DNA from: Thermoflexia bacterium | GTDB taxonomy: Bacteria; Chloroflexota; Anaerolineae; B4-G1; SLSP01 | Reading direction: 5' to 3' | Assembly: GCA_030605705.1 (NCBI GenBank) | Contig: JAUWHU010000581.1 | Location: 1-16,458 of the forward strand | Length of the DNA stretch: 16,458 bases | Part shown: one piece after another, positions 13,306 to 16,458 of the stretch | Numbering within the stretch: the first letter of the stretch is position 1 | Layout: every line of letters starts with the position of its first letter | Translations under genes and position numbers: made by a program | The notes under the pieces: model-generated | The model's input: only the letters and a program-made list of their open reading frames with translations | Databases searched by the model: none | What the model was told of the DNA's origin: nothing

Positions 13306-13353
13306 AGAAATGACAAATGACAAATGGCGAATGGGCAAATGGCAAATGAGCAA
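13303..13353. repeat. Heptanucleotide array after proS (TGACAAA type)
   Basis: Seven units, TGAAGAAA, TGACAAA twice, TGGCGAA, TGGGCAAA, TGGCAAA and TGAGCAA, follow one another with two 8-nt slips. The first unit begins with the proS stop codon. Confidence 0.82.
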
Positions 13354-13389
13354 TATGGTAAAGCCCTCTGCGTTTCTGCAGTGAGTGCT

Positions 13390-13414
13390 CGGGCCGGTCT
13401 CCCGACCGTGCCCG
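13390..13414. other. GC-rich hairpin between proS and the nitroreductase gene
   Basis: CGGGC-CGGTC and GACCG-T-GCCCG pair over 10 bp around the loop TCCC, with one bulged T. No T-run follows, so it is more likely a repeat or RNA structure than an intrinsic terminator. Confidence 0.55.
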
Positions 13415-13447
13415 TCTGGGGGGTATTTTCGAAGCAGGAGGAGAATT

Positions 13448-13957
13448 ATGGACGCTATGGAAAACATCCTTTCACGGAGAAGCATCCGTCGTTACACGGC
13501 GGAACCGGTTTCGGAAGAAACCATCAAGCAACTGCTGGAGGCGGCGATGAGTGCGCCTTCCGCCAACAACCGGCAGCCCTGGCAGTTCGTCGTCATAGAT
13601 GACCGCGCGTTGTTAGACGCGATCACGGAGGTGCATCTCTACGCGCAGATGCTCAAGGAAGCCCCGCTGGCCATCCTCGTCTGCGGCGATCTGCAGCGGG
13701 TGAAGCACCAGGGTTACTGGCCGCTGGACTGCTCGGCTGCGACGGAGAATCTGTTGCTGGCGGCTCACGCCTTGGGATTGGGGGCGGTCTGGCTCGGCGT
13801 TTACCCCAATGAGAAGCGCATGGTGGGAGTGCGGCGTTTGGTTTGCTTGCCGGAGCATCTGGAACCGTTTAGCCTGATCTCCATCGGGTATCCGGCAGAG
13901 CAGAAACCGCCGTCCGCCCGCTATGACGCTGAGCGCATTCACCGCAATCAATGGTAA
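13448..13957 (+). CDS. Nitroreductase-family FMN oxidoreductase
   Basis: This 169-residue protein has the usual length. Residues 9-16 (S-R-R-S-I-R-R-Y) and A36-P-S-A-N-N-R-Q-P-W are the FMN phosphate and ring-binding segments of the family. A central helix region, C95-S-A-A-T-E-N-L-L-L-A-A-H, is followed by G-L-G-A-V-W-L-G and a C-terminal I-S-I-G-Y-P. Members reduce nitro compounds, quinones or flavin-linked substrates with NAD(P)H as dimers; the substrate is not predictable. AGGAGGAG precedes ATG 13448. A second in-frame ATG lies 9 nt downstream. Confidence 0.92.
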   Translation: MDAMENILSRRSIRRYTAEPVSEETIKQLLEAAMSAPSANNRQPWQFVVIDDRALLDAITEVHLYAQMLKEAPLAILVCGDLQRVKHQGYWPLDCSAATENLLLAAHALGLGAVWLGVYPNEKRMVGVRRLVCLPEHLEPFSLISIGYPAEQKPPSARYDAERIHRNQW

Positions 13958-13979
13958 GCCTCCCCTGAAAAAAGGTCAT

Positions 13980-14112
13980 TTAACCACAGAGACACAGAGG
14001 ACACGGAGAAGATTTGATGTTTGGTTTAAGAAAATTCCACTTTACACGTCAAAAAGTTAATCTTTTCAAGGTCAAGTTTCAAATCTCTGTGCTCTCCGTG
14101 CCTCTGTGGTGA
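13980..14112. repeat. Inverted-repeat element upstream of prs
   Basis: Left terminus AACCACAGAGACACAGAGG and right terminus (reverse complement CACCACAGAGGCACGGAG) form inverted repeats about 30 nt long with an AT-rich interior. It is related to the element at 3858-3992. With the copy of the GGGAAACC repeat it fills the gap between the nitroreductase gene and prs. Confidence 0.72.
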
Positions 14113-14148
14113 AATTCTTAGTTTTTTCAGTAGACTCATGGTAACGTA

Positions 14149-14171
14149 GGGGGAAACCCTCGTGGTTCCCC
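14149..14171. repeat. Dispersed hairpin repeat (GGGAAACC family), copy 3
   Basis: GGGGGAAACC and GGTTCCCC pair around CTCGT with one missing T in the right arm. It lies 17 nt before the prs start. Confidence 0.7.
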
Positions 14172-14187
14172 AAAACAGAGGTGACTC

Positions 14188-15180
14188 TTGAACAAATGTG
14201 ATATGGAACAGGATTTGCGAAACAAGGTATTGATCTTCAGCGGCAGCGCGCACCCGGCGTTGGCTCAAAAGATTGCCGACTACTTAGGATTGCCGCTTAG
14301 CCCCACGCTGGTGCGAAAGTTCACTAACGATAATTTCTATGTGCAGCTGGGAGTCAGCGTGCGGGCTAAGGAGGTCTTTATCGTTCAACCGATCTCTCCG
14401 CCCTGTAGTGACAATTTTTTGGAACTATGTTTCATGTTGGATATTGCCCGCAGCGCCGGTGCTGCGGGTGTCCACGCCGTCATCCCCTACTATTCCTACG
14501 CCCGCTCCGACAAGAAAGACGCGCCGCGTATCTCCATCGGTGCGCGTCTCATTGCCGATCTATTGGTCACGGCGGGGGCTACACAAGTTACCACCATGAC
14601 CTTGCATTCTCCCCAGGTTCACGGTTTCTTCAGCATTCCCACCGATCACCTGACCGCTCATTCCGTTTTTGTGAAACATTTCAGGCAGCAGGACCTCAGC
14701 GATACGGTCATCGTCTCTCCGGATATCGGGCACGCTAAACGGGCGTTGAAGCTGGCCCAGGCTCTCGGATTGCCGGCGGCGGCGGGGCAAAAGCGGCGTC
14801 TGAGTGATAACCGGGTGATTATTGACGGCATGATGGGGGACGTGCGCGGGAAGCGGGTGTTGTTGGTAGATGATGAAATCGCTACCGGCGGCACCATTAT
14901 CGAGGTGATCAAGTACCTGCGGAAAGAGGAGGTCACGCGAGTGACCGTGCTGGGGACGCATGGCCTGTTCACCGGTAAGGCGGTCGAGCACTTGAACGCG
15001 ATTGACGAGATCGAGGAGATTGTGATCACCGACACCGTGCCTCTGCCGGAGGAGCGCAAGCCCGCGCGGTTGAAGGTGCTTTCGGTGGCGCATATTTTCG
15101 GTGAAGTCACCCGGTGCAACGTGTTGGGGCAATCGGTGGGAGATTTGTTCGAGTTTTGGCCTGTGCCTGATGATGTGTGA
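14188..15180 (+). CDS. prs: Ribose-phosphate pyrophosphokinase
   Basis: It makes PRPP from ribose 5-phosphate and ATP for nucleotide, histidine and tryptophan synthesis. The 330-residue protein has P100-Y-Y-S-Y-A-R-S-D-K-K (canonical PYYGYARQDRK), the catalytic histidine region T138-L-H140-S-P-Q-V-H-G-F-F-S-I-P, K202-R-R, and the PRPP-binding loop V227-D-D-E-I-A-T-G-G-T236. The start is taken as TTG 14188 because GAGG (14178-14181) is 6 nt upstream. ATG 14203 is the alternative and removes five residues. Position 103 is Ser instead of the usual Gly, and R-I-S-I-G-A-R-L replaces the usual PIS-AKL, a known variant pattern. A strong terminator follows the stop. Confidence 0.95.
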   Translation: MNKCDMEQDLRNKVLIFSGSAHPALAQKIADYLGLPLSPTLVRKFTNDNFYVQLGVSVRAKEVFIVQPISPPCSDNFLELCFMLDIARSAGAAGVHAVIPYYSYARSDKKDAPRISIGARLIADLLVTAGATQVTTMTLHSPQVHGFFSIPTDHLTAHSVFVKHFRQQDLSDTVIVSPDIGHAKRALKLAQALGLPAAAGQKRRLSDNRVIIDGMMGDVRGKRVLLVDDEIATGGTIIEVIKYLRKEEVTRVTVLGTHGLFTGKAVEHLNAIDEIEEIVITDTVPLPEERKPARLKVLSVAHIFGEVTRCNVLGQSVGDLFEFWPVPDDV

Positions 15181-15198
15181 GATCATGGGCACTTTCTC

Positions 15199-15234
15199 AC
15201 TCACCCCCAAGAGTCCCTTGGGGGTGAGTTTTTT
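15199..15234 (+). terminator. Intrinsic terminator after prs
   Basis: A perfect 13-bp stem, ACTCACCCCCAAG with CTTGGGGGTGAGT, closes a 5-nt loop (AGTCC). Six T residues follow, the first being the last stem base. It lies 18 nt after the prs stop codon. Confidence 0.95.
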
Positions 15235-15279
15235 AGATAGTGCTTCCCTTGAGTATTGGTAACCATGGGGGTAGCAATT

Positions 15280-15376
15280 TGAACCGCCAAGACGCGAAGG
15301 GCGCGAAGAAACATAAGAAAACTTGGCGTTGTGTGCACTGCCTGCCCACACCTACGGTTTGCGCCTTTGCGGTGGA
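15280..15376. repeat. Inverted-repeat element (CCGCCAAGACGC type)
   Basis: The left arm AACCGCCAAGACGCGAAGG and the right arm (reverse complement TCCACCGCAAAGGCGCAAA) form imperfect inverted repeats around about 60 nt with no clear coding sequence. Such short dispersed elements recur in several forms in this window. Confidence 0.6.
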
Positions 15377-15440
15377 TTTTTTACTCAACAGGACGACCAA
15401 CACGTTACAGGGGTACCACCAATTTTTAGGCATTGCTGAA

Positions 15441-15462
15441 AAATAGTACTTAAGTACTATTT
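15441..15462. promoter_or_regulatory. Perfect 22-bp palindrome, probable operator
   Basis: The half-site AAATAGTACTT is followed by its exact reverse complement, giving an uninterrupted 22-bp palindrome. It ends on the first two bases of the -35 element of the promoter for the downstream protease, so a dimeric regulator could bind there. The regulator is unknown. Confidence 0.65.
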
Positions 15463-15488
15463 GATTAGGGTTTGAAATGTGTTAAAAT
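15461..15488 (+). promoter_or_regulatory. Sigma-70-type promoter for the S8 protease
   Basis: TTGATT (15461-15466), 16 nt, then TAAAAT (15483-15488). The expected start near 15495 gives a leader of about 60 nt with AAAGGAG at 15544-15550. Confidence 0.6.
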
Positions 15489-15557
15489 TTAGTAAGAATC
15501 GTTATAGCCCATTCCCATGTTCAGGTATGCAATCGGTAAGTATAAAGGAGACTGACG

Positions 15558-16458
15558 ATGAAGACCAAGCTCCATAAAATTTTCGCCTTGTTGACGACGT
15601 TGGCGGTGTTGACGGTGATGTTGCCCGGCAACCCATCACAAGCATCCCCGATGGTACGTGTCATCATTCAGGGACACAGCGTCGAGGCGGCGGCGCGAGC
15701 CGCACGGAACGATGGTGGTCGGGTTTTGGATGACCTGGGCATCATCAACGCCGTCGCGGCTGAGGTACCCCAGGATTCTCTGGCTCGCCTGGCAGTAGCG
15801 GAGGGCGTAGTGCGGGTTACCCCGGATCGCGCAGTTGAGGCAACGAGTCAGGGCCACCCGGTCAATGTGGAGTTCGCCAAGAGCATTGGCGCCGCCGAAG
15901 TCTGGGAGGCGGGTAACCTGGGGCAGGATGTCACGGTCGCTTTTTTGGACACCGGGCTTGACCCGACGATGGAGGGTTTGAAGCACGGGGCAGCTGGCAA
16001 TAATAACCGCATCCTGGCTTACTACGACGCAGTCTCCGATGAGTTCTACGGGCCTCAGCATCTCCAACAGTCGCCGAGGGACCCCAGCGGCCACGGGACG
16101 CACGTCGCGGGTATCGTGGGCAATAGTGAGTCCGAACCGTGGGATGATGGGGAGTATCGTGGGGTTGCGCCGGCGGCCAATCTTGTCGCCGTCAAGGTCT
16201 TGGATGAGACCGGTAGCGGAACCTACATTGATATTTTGCGAGGCATGAATTGGATTATCCAGAATAAGGACGTCTACGACATCCGGGTGCTCAATATCTC
16301 CATGTACACACAGCCGCGAACACCCTACTGGGCAGATCCCTTTGACCTGGCGGTGATGGTGGCCTGGAAGGCGGGAATTGTGGTGGTGACCAGCGCGGGC
16401 AATGGCGGACCTGATCCCCGCAGCATTGGGGTGCCGGGGAACACGCCCTACGCCATCA
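15558..16458 (+). CDS. Secreted subtilisin-like (S8) protease, 3' truncated by window
   Basis: The frame stays open to the window edge, giving the first 300 residues. Residues 1-29 are a signal peptide, with likely cleavage near S27-Q-A-S. A propeptide-like region (32-95) with V-R-V-I-I-Q-G-H precedes the catalytic domain. The Asp and His of the triad are visible: V-A-F-L-D131-T-G-L-D and S177-G-H179-G-T-H-V-A-G. The oxyanion Asn lies in V-T-S-A-G-N282-G-G-P. The catalytic Ser (GTSMA) lies beyond the window. It is probably an extracellular protease that feeds on protein. AAAGGAG precedes ATG 15558 with a 7-nt spacer. A palindrome over the promoter suggests it is regulated. Confidence 0.93.
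   Translation, partial: MKTKLHKIFALLTTLAVLTVMLPGNPSQASPMVRVIIQGHSVEAAARAARNDGGRVLDDLGIINAVAAEVPQDSLARLAVAEGVVRVTPDRAVEATSQGHPVNVEFAKSIGAAEVWEAGNLGQDVTVAFLDTGLDPTMEGLKHGAAGNNNRILAYYDAVSDEFYGPQHLQQSPRDPSGHGTHVAGIVGNSESEPWDDGEYRGVAPAANLVAVKVLDETGSGTYIDILRGMNWIIQNKDVYDIRVLNISMYTQPRTPYWADPFDLAVMVAWKAGIVVVTSAGNGGPDPRSIGVPGNTPYAI

Noticed and set aside
11899..13485. 528-codon frame on the minus strand opposite proS
   Set aside because: It is antisense to a clear synthetase gene, its translation shows no domain, and long antisense frames are expected in GC-rich codon usage.
14560..15351. 263-codon frame opposite prs
   Set aside because: Antisense to prs and extending through its terminator and a dispersed repeat.

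Overview
The window looks like a piece of a Chloroflexota (Anaerolineae- or Caldilineae-like) chromosome. That placement is an inference. It rests on moderately high GC coding sequence, the mix of gene families, and intergenic gaps full of short tandem and inverted dispersed repeats. No rRNA or tRNA gene was seen.

Region 1 (1-5449, + strand) is the distal half of an N-ATPase (Na+-type alternative F1F0-ATPase) operon: atpB (a), atpE (c), atpF (b with a delta-like C-terminal domain), atpA (alpha) and atpG (gamma). The beta, epsilon, Q and R genes expected upstream lie outside the window. Three things stand out. The c subunit carries the residues of a Na+ site (E33, E66, S67). The alpha subunit has an N-terminal extension that is a 49-residue tandem duplication of its own N-terminus. 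A P-II-like gene of the cyclic-di-AMP receptor family sits between atpA and atpG, flanked on both sides by inverted-repeat elements.

Region 2 (5454-6790) holds a HIT-family nucleotide hydrolase gene (+) convergent with and overlapping murI (glutamate racemase, -). The murI tail reads through a dispersed hairpin repeat.

Region 3 (6940-10496, - strand) holds two toxin-antitoxin-like pairs (UPF0175 plus a PIN protein with its own promoter, and a small antitoxin-like protein plus a RelE-like toxin). Next to them is a large membrane-anchored gluzincin metalloprotease related to the M6/immune inhibitor A group.

Region 4 (10854-15180, + strand) is housekeeping: a Pro/Thr-rich lipoprotein with an AMIN-like C-terminus, proS, a nitroreductase and prs, ended by a strong intrinsic terminator. 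Region 5 (15441 to the end) is a promoter with an overlapping perfect 22-bp palindrome, then a secreted subtilisin-like (S8) protease cut off by the window edge.

The most striking non-coding signal is a set of tandem heptanucleotide arrays in many gaps, each with a different 7-nt unit, often starting on a stop codon or ending at a ribosome binding site. The largest (16 units) forms the leader of atpE and is built from TTAACTTT-like units resembling known translation-enhancing leaders. Several families of inverted-repeat elements fill most of the remaining gaps.
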